From Lachnospiraceae bacterium UBA3287 (GTDB lineage: Bacteria; Bacillota; Clostridia; Lachnospirales; Lachnospiraceae): DNA of 20,441 nt. Position 1 is the first letter of the stretch, and every line of letters starts with the position of its first letter. The translations under genes were made by a program, and so were the position numbers. Below are positions 12,760-20,441 of this stretch, piece after piece. The DNA lies in the NCBI GenBank assembly GCA_002362155.1, contig DETN01000198.1, positions 1-20,441 on the forward strand, given 5' to 3'. The notes beneath the pieces are model-generated. The model did not search any database and was not told the origin of the DNA. It saw nothing but the letters and a program-made list of their open reading frames with translations.

Positions 12760-13953
12760 CTATCTCCCGGTCACAGGCAGGATGCCGGACAGATCTCCGA
12801 AGAGATCCGGCATATCCTTTAAAAAGATCCGGCCCGAAAAGGCCAGGTGGGGCAGGGGGACAAAGGGGCAGGATGCGGGCACGATGGGCTGATAGAGGGG
12901 ATCCGCGATCACGTACTCCCCGGCCCGGAAGGCCTTCTCCACTTCCTCTTCGCCTCTTGTCAGCATGTCTCCCTCTGCCATAAAGGCTTCGCAGTCCTCG
13001 GTGGGGCATACCAGCCTGACAGAGCAGTCCCTCTTCTTTTCCAGTACTGCGGCCAGGGATCCCATGGTGACGGGCTCTCCGATAAGGAGGACCTTCTCTC
13101 CTTCCTGCTGCTTTCCCCGCAGGTCCCTGCAGGGAAATCTGTCTTTCTTATCCTCCGCGGCCCTTTTCAGGTCACAAAGGACCTCCTGGCGGATCCCCTC
13201 TGCGGGAAGACCGAAGACCGAAGGGATACCGAAGGTCTCTTTCAGATAGACTGCCGCCCTCATGCCAAGGGAGGAGACCACCAGATTTACGTCTGCCTCA
13301 GGGGCCTTTAAAAGATCGTCCAGACCGTCCCCCATGGCCCAGCAGGATGTGACCTCCATGCCGGCTTCAGAAAGGATCCTCCGAATTGAACTGACGGAGG
13401 ACGTTGCCGCAAAGTCCAGAGGGGTCATGCCAAGAACATTGACTCTGATCTTTCCGCCTTTGTTTTCCTCTTCTGTCCCTTTTCTTTCCTCCCTGTTCTT
13501 CTGATCCCTTTTCAGAAGCTTTTCCGCCAGCCTCTCCAGGGCCAGGCCCCCGCCCCGGACATAGTCGTGCATGCCGTTGGTGGGGATATAGAAGACGGGA
13601 AGGCCGGTATCCGCTTCCAGCACCCTGGCGATTCCTTCGAAGTCCGTCCCGTTCAGATAGGGGATGGGAGAGTTGGCCAGGGCAATGAAGCGGGGGTTTG
13701 TCTGCTCTGCCGCCACAGTGATGTCTTCGATCAGCTTGTCATCGTTTCCCATGACCGCGTCCAGGTCATTAAGGCCCGATATATAGATCAGGGAGTCCTG
13801 ATCGTACCAGCGGATCTCGTCGTGGGTATTGTAGGTGGAGTTGCAGCCGGAAGGATCGTGCATGACCGTCATGCCGCCCAGCTCGTAAAGGGCGGAGCAT
13901 GCTCCCGACAGATCTCCTGTATATACGGATATGATTCTGTAAGCCTGTCTCAT
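12760..13953 (-). CDS. Nitrogenase component 1-like protein, smaller subunit
   Basis: A 397-aa member of the NifD/NifK/NifE/NifN/BchN superfamily. Recognisable parts: YTGDLSGACSALYELGGMTV, MHDPSGCNSTYNTHDE, and GLPVFYIPTNGMHDYVRGGG, matching the family's glycine-rich loops. Cys19 and Cys37 lie where component 1 proteins have their first two cluster cysteines. The third position appears occupied by Ser (ALANSPIPYLNGTD). A Lys/Glu-rich linker (about residues 150-168) separates it from the second half, and no FeMo-cofactor ligands are evident. The ATG at 13953 overlaps the stop of the upstream subunit (ATGA), so they are translated together; longer upstream open frame is a shadow of that gene. 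Best read as the partner of the 441-aa subunit in a heteromer. Confidence 0.82.
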   Translation of the reverse strand: MRQAYRIISVYTGDLSGACSALYELGGMTVMHDPSGCNSTYNTHDEIRWYDQDSLIYISGLNDLDAVMGNDDKLIEDITVAAEQTNPRFIALANSPIPYLNGTDFEGIARVLEADTGLPVFYIPTNGMHDYVRGGGLALERLAEKLLKRDQKNREERKGTEEENKGGKIRVNVLGMTPLDFAATSSVSSIRRILSEAGMEVTSCWAMGDGLDDLLKAPEADVNLVVSSLGMRAAVYLKETFGIPSVFGLPAEGIRQEVLCDLKRAAEDKKDRFPCRDLRGKQQEGEKVLLIGEPVTMGSLAAVLEKKRDCSVRLVCPTEDCEAFMAEGDMLTRGEEEVEKAFRAGEYVIADPLYQPIVPASCPFVPLPHLAFSGRIFLKDMPDLFGDLSGILPVTGR

Positions 13954-15275
13954 ATGCAGCTCTCGCACCCAAAGCCTTTCCGGGGCAGTACGTCCCTTGG
14001 ATCTCCCGCATGGAGGAAGGCCTCCTCCATCATGGAGGAGAGGCGGATCAGGGCGTCGTACCCCCACATGCCGTTCATCTCCACCAGGTTGACGAAGTGG
14101 TCCGTTCCCGTAAGCCAGGCCGCCTTGGGCCCTATGGCCAGGGTCTCCGGCGCGTCTCCGTGCTTCAGGCGCAGGGATACGTGGATGGTGGAACATAAAA
14201 GCAGGTCCGGATACCGCTCCTGCAGGTCCAAAAAGACCTGCTCCTCTTCGGGAGAGACGGCGTCCAGGTAAACTCTTGTCACGTGGAAGCCCTTATCCAG
14301 GAGGAGCCCTGCCAGGCCCAGGGGCCTTGGAACGCCCAGGTAGTCGATGGCGAGGGGGGTGTCCCCGATAAGAGCAAGGGCTCTCTCAAGGGCCCTGTCG
14401 CATTCCTTCTCCCTCTCTTCAAAGTCCATGACCGGGATCCCCAGTCTGCCGCATAGGTCTTCTGTCTCCTGCCGGATCTCCTCATAGGAGACTGCGCAGG
14501 GCAGGTAGAGATAGTCTCCGCCCGTCCGCCTGGCCATCTTTTCCAGGCCGTAGAGGCCCGGGGCGCTCCTTGTGACGTAAAGGCCGGAGGAAGCAAGGCC
14601 TTTAAACTCCTCAAAGGTCTTACAGTCCGTGATCTGGCGGACCCTGATGCCCCAGCCTTCAAGGTGCCTGCAGAGGTCACTTTCCTTCTCCAGGGGAAAG
14701 TTGTCCAGAAGAAAACTCACTGCTCTTTCGTCCCTCGTTTCAGGCGCCTCAAGGGGATCCAGCATGGCCTTTCTCAGCTTCTGGTCCGGGGTCAGGCCCA
14801 GCTTCTGCATGATGGGATCCATCCAGCAGCGAAGAAAACATATATCGGGAAAGCGCTTTTCCAGTTCCCTGTAGACTCTTCCCGTATCGGTCCCTATGAA
14901 GTGGTGGAGACAGACTAAAAAGACCATGACCACCGGGGGCCTCTCCTCCAGCTTTTCGATGCAGCTGGAGACCCCATCTATGGTCACATCCTCCAGGTTG
15001 CCCTCATAGAGGTCCTTCTCCTCCAGGACCACATAGGAAAAGCGGTCCGAGGCATTCATTTCCGCCGCGGTCAGGACCACGCCCCGCATGCAGTTGTCGG
15101 CGCAGACATAGATCTGCCGGCTCTCCGGCATCCGCATCCCGATATGGACAATATTCCAGTTTTCGTGGACAGGGGGATTGAACTCCAGCCGCCCTTTAAA
15201 GGGGGCGGGATAGGCCGCCTGTCCTATGGGGACCTGATATCCCTCGCCTGCCTGTCTGTCTTTTCTGACCAGCAT
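13950..15275 (-). CDS. Nitrogenase component 1-like protein, larger subunit
   Basis: A 441-aa member of the same superfamily, closest in feel to NifE/NifD. Cys58 and Cys62 (YVCADNCMRG), Cys105 and Cys122 (VFLVCLHHFIGTD) lie in the N-terminal half where component 1 proteins bind a cluster at the subunit interface. Near the C terminus, GPKAAWLTGTDHFVNLVEMN and GMWGYDALIRLSSMMEEA resemble the NifD/NifE end. The chain finishes in CESC. ATG 15275 has AGGA 7 nt upstream and is 44 bases after the NifH-like stop. It is smaller than NifD (about 480-490 aa), and no nifB, nifE or nifN-type assembly gene is in the window. Function unknown; a reductase or cofactor-assembly role connected with hydrogenase is inferred from position. 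Confidence 0.82.
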   Translation of the reverse strand: MLVRKDRQAGEGYQVPIGQAAYPAPFKGRLEFNPPVHENWNIVHIGMRMPESRQIYVCADNCMRGVVLTAAEMNASDRFSYVVLEEKDLYEGNLEDVTIDGVSSCIEKLEERPPVVMVFLVCLHHFIGTDTGRVYRELEKRFPDICFLRCWMDPIMQKLGLTPDQKLRKAMLDPLEAPETRDERAVSFLLDNFPLEKESDLCRHLEGWGIRVRQITDCKTFEEFKGLASSGLYVTRSAPGLYGLEKMARRTGGDYLYLPCAVSYEEIRQETEDLCGRLGIPVMDFEEREKECDRALERALALIGDTPLAIDYLGVPRPLGLAGLLLDKGFHVTRVYLDAVSPEEEQVFLDLQERYPDLLLCSTIHVSLRLKHGDAPETLAIGPKAAWLTGTDHFVNLVEMNGMWGYDALIRLSSMMEEAFLHAGDPRDVLPRKGFGCESCI

Positions 15276-15319
15276 ATATTAATCCTGCTTTCTGTCCCTG
15301 CAGCCTGTGCCGCCTGCGT

Positions 15320-16075
15320 TCAAAAAAGGTGATTCTGCTTAAGGATGGCTTCCGAAAGGGCCCGGATCTCTCCGGCTTCGGGGCTCTCCGGCGCATACTC
15401 CAGAAGAGTCTGCCCCTTTTCCTCCGCCTCCGGGATCAGAAGGCTCCTTCTGATATCTCCCAGGATCACCGTATCAAAGTCCTCTGCCAGCTCCTTTACC
15501 CTTACCTCCTCTCCGGATTCTCTTCTCCGGTTGAGGATCAGGCCGCCCAGATCCGCGTAGCCCCGCTTTTTAAAGTTATTTACGGCGGTGCAGATGTTGG
15601 CGGCGGCGTAGACGGACATGTTCTCTCCCGATGTGACCACGTAGACATGGTCGGCATAGCCCTGCCGCATAGGCATGGCAAAGCCCCCGCAGACCACGTC
15701 CCCCAGTACGTCGTAGAGGACGATATCCGGCCTGCACTCCTGATAGACGCCCATTTCCTCCAGCTTTTCCAGGGCCGTGATGATGCCTCTGCCGGCGCAG
15801 CCAAGTCCGGGAAGAGGGCCTCCCGCCTCGGCGCAGAAGATCCCCTCTCTTCCTTCCATGACCATGTCCGAAAGGCCGAAGGGTTCTTTTTTCCTGACCA
15901 GGTCCATGACGGAGGGAAGGGGCCTGCCTTCCCGCAGCAGAAGGGTGGAATCCGCCTTGGGGTCGCAGCCGATCTGCAGGACCCTGAAGCCCTTCTGTGC
16001 AAAGGCCATGGACAGGTTGGCGGCCACGGTGGATTTGCCGATGCCGCCCTTACCGTAGATCGCAAGTCTGATCAT
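15320..16075 (-). CDS. NifH-like ATP-dependent reductase (nitrogenase iron protein family)
   Basis: A 251-aa protein of the NifH/BchL/CfbC family. P-loop GKGGIGKST at residues 8-16, switch motif CDPKADST at 37-44, and both cluster cysteines of the homodimer: Cys93 in GLGCAGRG and Cys129 in DVLGDVVCGGFAMP. All residues needed for ATP-driven electron transfer are present, so it should reduce the adjacent component 1-like complex. It is shorter than canonical NifH (about 275-295 aa) at its C-terminal end. ATG 16075 overlaps the previous gene by four bases (ATGA), with GAGAGGGG upstream. Confidence 0.92.
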   Translation of the reverse strand: MIRLAIYGKGGIGKSTVAANLSMAFAQKGFRVLQIGCDPKADSTLLLREGRPLPSVMDLVRKKEPFGLSDMVMEGREGIFCAEAGGPLPGLGCAGRGIITALEKLEEMGVYQECRPDIVLYDVLGDVVCGGFAMPMRQGYADHVYVVTSGENMSVYAAANICTAVNNFKKRGYADLGGLILNRRRESGEEVRVKELAEDFDTVILGDIRRSLLIPEAEEKGQTLLEYAPESPEAGEIRALSEAILKQNHLF

Positions 16076-16353
16076 GCTCTTCCCCTCTCTCCGCTCTCCA
16101 CGTGGGTGACCACGTTGGAGTAGGCGGCCTTGGCGCTGACCCCCTGCAGGCGGCCGATCCGGCCCGACAGGGCGGATATGGCCTCCTGGGGCGCGTCAAT
16201 GGCCACCGAAATGATGCTGATCCCCTTTGCTCTGTAGGGAATGCCCATGCGGCCTATGATATAGGCGGAGTATTCATGGAGAAGGGCGTTGATCCTCTCC
16301 ACCATCTCCGGATTTTCTATAATGATCGAAATCACAGCGACGCGTGTTTCCAT
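16072..16353 (-). CDS. TM1266-like iron-only hydrogenase system putative regulator
   Basis: A 93-aa protein of the TM1266 family, an ACT/ferredoxin-like fold found beside [FeFe]-hydrogenase genes and named as a putative regulator. It starts METRVAVISIIIENPEMVERIN, and continues IIGRMGIPYRAKGISIISVAIDA, which matches the family. No DNA-binding domain is evident. ATG 16353 is chosen because GGGAGG lies 4 nt upstream; the frame extends 11 codons further but without a ribosome binding site. It overlaps the NifH-like gene, which ties that gene to the hydrogenase system. A hairpin GGCAGG...CCTGCC (16382-16365) sits just before the ribosome binding site. Confidence 0.85.
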   Translation of the reverse strand: METRVAVISIIIENPEMVERINALLHEYSAYIIGRMGIPYRAKGISIISVAIDAPQEAISALSGRIGRLQGVSAKAAYSNVVTHVESGERGRA

Positions 16354-16364
16354 TGATCCTCCCG

Positions 16365-16382
16365 GGCAGGTCTGTTCCTGCC
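16365..16382 (-). promoter_or_regulatory. Small hairpin before the TM1266-like gene
   Basis: GGCAGG and CCTGCC with a 6-nt loop lie 12 bases before the start codon, just ahead of GGGAGG. It may tune translation of the downstream genes relative to hypE. There is no T-run, so it is not an intrinsic terminator. Confidence 0.3.
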
Positions 16383-16423
16383 GCATTTTTAACTAAGCTG
16401 CTGCCTTCCCCTTTTTCCCGGGA

Positions 16424-17431
16424 TCAGCAGATCCTGGGCAGGAGCTCGTTGCCGGGCTGGGGCAGAAGGGTCTGGGACCCGATCTCCGTGGTCATGACCA
16501 CCCGGCCCTGGTTCTCAGCGGTGACTCTGCCGATGACGGCGGCTCCCTCTGCGGAAGGCACCTTCCGCAGGGCCTCCAGTACGGCCTGCGCGTCCCCTTC
16601 GGGGACGGCCATGACCATGCGGCCCTCACAGGCAAGGTAGAGGGGCTCCAGGCCCAGCATGCCGCAGACCCCTCTGACCTCGGGCTCTACGGGGATCTTT
16701 TCCGCTTCCAGGCGGATCCCCACGCCTGACTGGTCCGCGATCTCATAAAGGACTGTGCCAACGCCGCCTCTGGTGGCGTCCCGGATCACGTGGACGTGGT
16801 CCGAAGCTCCAAGGGCTGCCGATACGGCATCCCAGAGGGGGGCGCAGTCGCTGGTCACGTCCGCTTCAATGCCGTATTCGTCTCTGGCAAGAAGGATGGT
16901 GCAGCCGTGCCTTCCCACGTCTCCTGTGACCAGGATGACGTCTCCGGGCTCTGCCAGGGCCCCGCCGGTCTTTACCCCTTCTTCAATGACCCCCACGCCG
17001 GTGGTGGTGATAAAGACGCCGTCCACCTGGCCCTTTCCGGCCACCTTGGTATCGCCGGCCACCAGCTTTACTCCTGCCTTTGCGGCGGTATCCGCCATGG
17101 ATTTGGCGATCCTGCGAAGATCTTCCATGGGGAAGCCTTCCTCAATGACGAAGGCGCAGGTCATATACAGGGGCCTTGCGCCCATGCAGGAGAGGTCGTT
17201 GACCGTCCCGCAGATGGAGAGCTTTCCTATGTTCCCTCCCGGGAAAAAGGCGGGAGAGACGATAAAGCCGTCGGTGCTCATGGCCAGCTTCCCGGCCGGG
17301 ACGTCCAGTACGGCTGCGTCGTCCGCCGTAAAGTAGGGATTGGAAAAATAAGCCTTGAATACTTTGTCGATCAGTTCGGAGGTCTGTTTTCCTCCGGCCC
17401 CGTGGGCCAGGGCTACGGTTTCTGTAAGCAT
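16424..17431 (-). CDS. hypE: Hydrogenase maturation protein HypE (carbamoyl dehydratase)
   Basis: A 335-aa PurM-like ATPase that accepts a carbamoyl group from HypF on its C-terminal cysteine and dehydrates it to thiocyanate, the source of the cyanide ligands of [NiFe]-hydrogenase. The protein ends PRIC with Cys335 as the acceptor. N-terminal AHGAGGKQTSELI, then DDAAVLD, and VAGDTKVAGKGQVDGVFI and RDATRGGVGTVLYEI are typical. ATG 17431 is 30 bases after the hypD stop. Confidence 0.96.
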   Translation of the reverse strand: MLTETVALAHGAGGKQTSELIDKVFKAYFSNPYFTADDAAVLDVPAGKLAMSTDGFIVSPAFFPGGNIGKLSICGTVNDLSCMGARPLYMTCAFVIEEGFPMEDLRRIAKSMADTAAKAGVKLVAGDTKVAGKGQVDGVFITTTGVGVIEEGVKTGGALAEPGDVILVTGDVGRHGCTILLARDEYGIEADVTSDCAPLWDAVSAALGASDHVHVIRDATRGGVGTVLYEIADQSGVGIRLEAEKIPVEPEVRGVCGMLGLEPLYLACEGRMVMAVPEGDAQAVLEALRKVPSAEGAAVIGRVTAENQGRVVMTTEIGSQTLLPQPGNELLPRIC

Positions 17432-17461
17432 ATGTATCTGTACCTCTCTGTTCTCAGTGTC

Positions 17462-18511
17462 TTAAATGATCCCGCCGTAAAGATAGAAGGCGGAGCAGGC
17501 CCCCTCGCCGGAGACCATGCAGGCCCCCACGGGATGCTCCGGCGTGCAGCCCTTTCCGAAGACTCTGCAGTCGGAAGGGGAGCATTTGCCCTGGAGCACG
17601 TCGCCGCAGCGGCAGGCAGGGTTCTCCCTGCTCTCTATGCCCTTTATGTCAAACTTTACCCTGGCGTCATAGTCTCCCCACTGGGGGCGGAGCTTTACGC
17701 CGGAATCCTTCAGGACTCCTATGCCCCTCCATCTGGCGTCGCAGGGCTCCATCATCTCCGCCACCAGCTTCTGGGCGGCGGGAGATCCTTTTTCTGTGAC
17801 GACTCTGGGATAGCAGTTGACAAAGAAGGGCTCTCCCTTCTGGGCTTTGGCCACCCCTACGGCCAGGGCGGTCAGGATCTCCTTTCCTGTAAAGCCGGCC
17901 ACCACGCCGGATACCCCTTTGTCCAGCATGTCCAGGCAGTCCTTTGTGCCTGTGATGGCGTGGACATGGCCGGGATAGAGATAAAAGTCCGCCGCGTCCT
18001 TCATGGCCTCGTAGGCGGAGGGCATGGTCTTGTTGGCGGTCAGGATGGTAAAGTTCTGAAGGCCTTCCTGCTTTGCCTTCTGCACCGCCAGGCAGGAGGA
18101 GGGAGTGGTGGTCTCAAAGCCCACCGACAGGAAGCATACCTGGGTATCCGGGTGCCCTGCGGCATAGTCTACGGCGTCCATGGGGGAATAGACCACCTTT
18201 ACCGCGGCTCCCCGGGCCCTTGCCCCTGCCAGGCTCATTTTTGTTCCAGGCACCCTGACCAGGTCGCCGAAGGTGCAGATGGTCACGCCCTTTTCCAGTG
18301 CCAGATAGACAGCCTCGTCGATAAAGTCCACCGGCGTTACGCATACGGGGCAGCCGGGGCCGGAGATCAGCTGGATATCCGGGGAAAGAAGGCCCCGGAT
18401 GCCCAGGCGGAAGATCTCGTGGGTATGGGTCCCGCAGACCTCCATGATGCGGATCTTTTTCCCGCGGTAGTCCTGCAGGATCTCTCTGGCGCTTTTTGTC
18501 TGTTTTTCCAT
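17462..18511 (-). CDS. hypD: Hydrogenase maturation factor HypD
   Basis: A 349-aa iron-sulfur protein that, with HypC, holds the iron atom while cyanide and CO are attached. Motifs CGTHTHE (26-32) and GPGCPVC (51-57) are the redox-active cysteine and iron-coordination sites. The C-terminal four-Fe cluster cysteines are in ACRCGD, GKCSPSDC and GKGCTPEHPVGACMVS. SVGFETTTP is also diagnostic. ATG 18511 is 43 bases after hypC. Confidence 0.97.
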   Translation of the reverse strand: MEKQTKSAREILQDYRGKKIRIMEVCGTHTHEIFRLGIRGLLSPDIQLISGPGCPVCVTPVDFIDEAVYLALEKGVTICTFGDLVRVPGTKMSLAGARARGAAVKVVYSPMDAVDYAAGHPDTQVCFLSVGFETTTPSSCLAVQKAKQEGLQNFTILTANKTMPSAYEAMKDAADFYLYPGHVHAITGTKDCLDMLDKGVSGVVAGFTGKEILTALAVGVAKAQKGEPFFVNCYPRVVTEKGSPAAQKLVAEMMEPCDARWRGIGVLKDSGVKLRPQWGDYDARVKFDIKGIESRENPACRCGDVLQGKCSPSDCRVFGKGCTPEHPVGACMVSGEGACSAFYLYGGII

Positions 18512-18554
18512 AATTCTCTGTCCTTTACATATCCGTTCTGCAAAGCTGCCGGCC

Positions 18555-18776
18555 TTAAATCTCGATCATCAGCTGGTCCATCAGCTGCTCTGTCTCGTGG
18601 CTGTCCTCGTCCGTGATCCTGGCAATGGCCGCGCCGGCATGGACCATGACATAGTCGCCGGGCTCCAGGTCCTCCAGGAGGGCCGCTGAAACTCTTCTCT
18701 TTGCTCCGGAGGCGTCCACCAGAGCGGTGCCGTCCTCATCTATGCCGACGATTCTTGCGGGTAATCCTACGCACAT
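18555..18776 (-). CDS. hypC: Hydrogenase assembly chaperone HypC
   Basis: A 73-aa HypC/HybG chaperone. It begins MCVGLPARIV, so Cys2 (which becomes the N-terminal residue after Met removal and coordinates iron) is present. GDYVMVHAGAAIARI contains the conserved His46. It partners HypD and the large hydrogenase subunit. It lies 61 bases after hypF. Confidence 0.96.
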   Translation of the reverse strand: MCVGLPARIVGIDEDGTALVDASGAKRRVSAALLEDLEPGDYVMVHAGAAIARITDEDSHETEQLMDQLMIEI

Positions 18777-18837
18777 ATCTTTTCCTTTCTGCCGCAGGGT
18801 CTGCGGCCATGGCTTTTCATATAAAAATGTATTTCGT

Positions 18838-20441
18838 TTATTTCAGGTCCAGAAGTCCTTTTGACTTCCTGTAGAGCCCCGCTGCCGCCTGGCCCAGGGC
18901 TATGCCTCCGTCGTTGGGCGGCACCAGGCTGTGGATCAGGACTTTAAAGCCTTCCTTCTCCAGTCCCTCCTGCACCATTCCCAGAAGGAGGGTGTTCTGG
19001 AAGACGCCCCCACTGAGAGCGCAGGTCATAAGTCCTGTCCTTTCCCGGATCCTGATGCAGGCCCTTATGATCATATCTGCCAGGTGCCTGTGGAAGATCC
19101 ATGCAAGCCTTCCCGGATCCTCTCCCTTCAGTCTCCTTTCCAGGAGATCCCCAAAGAGAAGGTCCGTCTGCAGGACAAGCCCCCCCTCTTCCTCAGAGGG
19201 ACTGAGCCAGTCAGGGGAAGAAATGCAGGCGCCCTGGTGGTACCCGGACATATCCTGATCTGTTTCCGGCTCTTTCACATACTTTTCGGCCGCGAACTGC
19301 AGGGCCGTTGCCGCTTCTCCCTCGAAGGTGGAGGCTTTCCGGATGCCCAGCAGGGCTGCTGCGCCGTCAAAGAGCCTGCCTGCACTGGTGGAGACCACGC
19401 TGTTGAGTTTTTTATCCGCCATCATGAGCTGGACCCTGGCTGTCCTGTCATCGCACAGATCCAGGTCCCTTATGATCCCAAGGGCCCTGTCCCTGATCAG
19501 GCTGTAGATCATGGATGCGGCGATCCGCCAGCCCTCTCTGGAGGAAGCGTCTCCTCCCACCTGCAGGAAGGGCCTGATGTGGGCCGCTCTCTCAAAGCCT
19601 TCAAAGTCCGCCGTCAGGATCTCTCCTCCCCAGATGGTCCCGTCACTGCCGTAGCCGGTGCCGTCGAAGGCGACCCCAATGACCCTGCCCGCAAAATCGT
19701 TCTCTGCCAGGCAGGAGGCTATGTGGGCGTAGTGGTGCTGGATCTCCAGGACCGGAAGGCCGTACTCCCTGGCCAGGAGCGAGGAATTGTAGCGGGGATG
19801 GAGGTCGCAGACCACCAGCTCCGGCTCTGTCTCCAGCAGGGTCTCCATCCGCCCCACGGTCTCACGCAGAGCTTCCACGGACCGCAGGTCCTCCAGGTCT
19901 CCGATGTAGGAAGACGGATAAAAAAGTCCGCCCGTCCCTATGCAGAAGGTGTTCTTGAGCTCTCCTCCCATGGCAAGGACGCATCCCTTCATCTCCTCCG
20001 ACATCATGTAGGGGAGGGGGGCGTAGCCGCGGGATCTGCGGATCATGTAGGGAGTATCCCTGTAAAAGTCCATGACCGAATCGTCGCACCGGATCCGGAT
20101 CATCCGGTCGTGGGAAAGGATGCAGTCGCAAAGATGGCCCAGCTCTCTCAGGGCTTCCTCGTCGTCCCTGCAGATGGGAGCTCCGGATATATTGCCGCTG
20201 GTCATGACCAGGGTATCGGGCATGATAAGGCCGTCGTCATAGTCAAATAAAAGGAGCTGGACCGGGGCGTAGGGGAGCATGACCCCTACCTTGGGATTGC
20301 CCGGGGCTATGGCACTGCAGAGCTTTCCGCCTGCCTTCCTCTCCAGCAGGAGGATGGGCTTCTGGTGGCCCGTCAGGATCTCCTCCTGGGCAGGGCTGAA
20401 AGTGCACTCTCTTTTTACCGTCTCCAGGTCCCGCATCATGA
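18838..20441 (-). CDS. hypF: Carbamoyltransferase HypF, N-terminal part outside the window
   Basis: The visible 533 residues or so are the C-terminal two-thirds of HypF, which makes carbamoyl-adenylate from carbamoyl phosphate and passes it to HypE. The frame is open to the window edge, so the Met codons at its start are not the real start; the acylphosphatase and zinc-finger domains lie beyond. Seen here: the end of the YrdC-like domain (LVMTSGNISGAPICRDDEEAL, HDRMIRIRCDDSV) and the Kae1-like carbamoyl transfer domain (IQHHYAHIASC, VAFDGTGYGSDGTIWGGE, TCALSGGVFQNTLL, PPNDGGIALGQA). The stop is at 18838-18840. Confidence 0.96.
   Translation of the reverse strand, partial: MMRDLETVKRECTFSPAQEEILTGHQKPILLLERKAGGKLCSAIAPGNPKVGVMLPYAPVQLLLFDYDDGLIMPDTLVMTSGNISGAPICRDDEEALRELGHLCDCILSHDRMIRIRCDDSVMDFYRDTPYMIRRSRGYAPLPYMMSEEMKGCVLAMGGELKNTFCIGTGGLFYPSSYIGDLEDLRSVEALRETVGRMETLLETEPELVVCDLHPRYNSSLLAREYGLPVLEIQHHYAHIASCLAENDFAGRVIGVAFDGTGYGSDGTIWGGEILTADFEGFERAAHIRPFLQVGGDASSREGWRIAASMIYSLIRDRALGIIRDLDLCDDRTARVQLMMADKKLNSVVSTSAGRLFDGAAALLGIRKASTFEGEAATALQFAAEKYVKEPETDQDMSGYHQGACISSPDWLSPSEEEGGLVLQTDLLFGDLLERRLKGEDPGRLAWIFHRHLADMIIRACIRIRERTGLMTCALSGGVFQNTLLLGMVQEGLEKEGFKVLIHSLVPPNDGGIALGQAAAGLYRKSKGLLDLK

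Noticed and set aside
12760..16075. True nitrogen-fixing nifHDK
   Set aside because: Subunits are too short, the cysteine set is incomplete, cofactor ligands are not evident, and there is no nifB or nifEN. The context is hydrogenase maturation.
16790..18616. 608-codon + strand open frame
   Set aside because: Antisense to hypE and hypD, which are certain. Long open frames opposite GC-rich genes are common, and the translation has low-complexity Gly/His-rich composition.

Overview
The window looks like a chromosomal segment of an anaerobic gut-type Firmicute, most likely a Lachnospiraceae-like Clostridium. The reasons are the sigma-A-type promoters, strong AGGAGG-type ribosome binding sites, an AraC regulator of the kind common in that family, and the pairing of [FeFe]- and [NiFe]-hydrogenase maturation genes. 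The exact genus cannot be read from the sequence.

Layout. (1) 1-690: the C-terminal part of an AraC-family regulator and its terminator, on the + strand. (2) About 740-4930: an AT-rich island that contrasts with the GC-rich flanks. It carries a toxin-antitoxin-like operon (HTH protein plus DUF6036-type nucleotidyltransferase) with a palindromic operator, a convergent terminator hairpin, and a 789-aa protein of unknown function with a Gly/Ala-rich membrane-like segment. (3) 4930-8300, - strand: a complete preQ1 operon, queD-queE-folE-queC-queF. Its leader contains what I read as two preQ1-I riboswitch aptamers in series, each followed by its own intrinsic terminator. (4) 8349-10316: a tandem array of about 440-460-bp units. 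Each unit has a very short + strand ORF (25-29 aa peptide ending KSNNRHSAK) behind a strong but hairpin-sequestered Shine-Dalgarno, and a convergent - strand small RNA driven by a near-consensus promoter (TTGACA, 17 nt, TACAAT in most copies). This has the architecture of a type I toxin-antitoxin module. There are four intact copies, one frameshifted relic and a trailing partial unit. I do not recognise the peptide as any named type I toxin family. (5) 10361-20441, - strand: one long probable operon, in transcription order hypF (5' end cut by the window), hypC, hypD, hypE, a TM1266-like regulator, a NifH-like reductase, two nitrogenase component-1-like subunits, hydF and hydE.

How they work together. 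The que genes turn GTP into preQ1 and the leader probably shuts them off when preQ1 is plentiful. The Hyp proteins build the Fe(CN)2CO unit of [NiFe]-hydrogenases. HydE and HydF build and carry the [FeFe]-hydrogenase 2Fe subcluster. The three nitrogenase-like proteins sit in the middle with overlapping or tightly spaced genes, which suggests a redox enzyme connected to hydrogenase cofactor assembly or use rather than nitrogen fixation. No hydrogenase structural gene, hydG, hypA or hypB lies in the window.

The two best candidates for something not well described are the tandem small-peptide/antisense-RNA array and the nitrogenase-like trio inside a mixed hyp/hyd maturation operon. The tandem preQ1 leader comes next.
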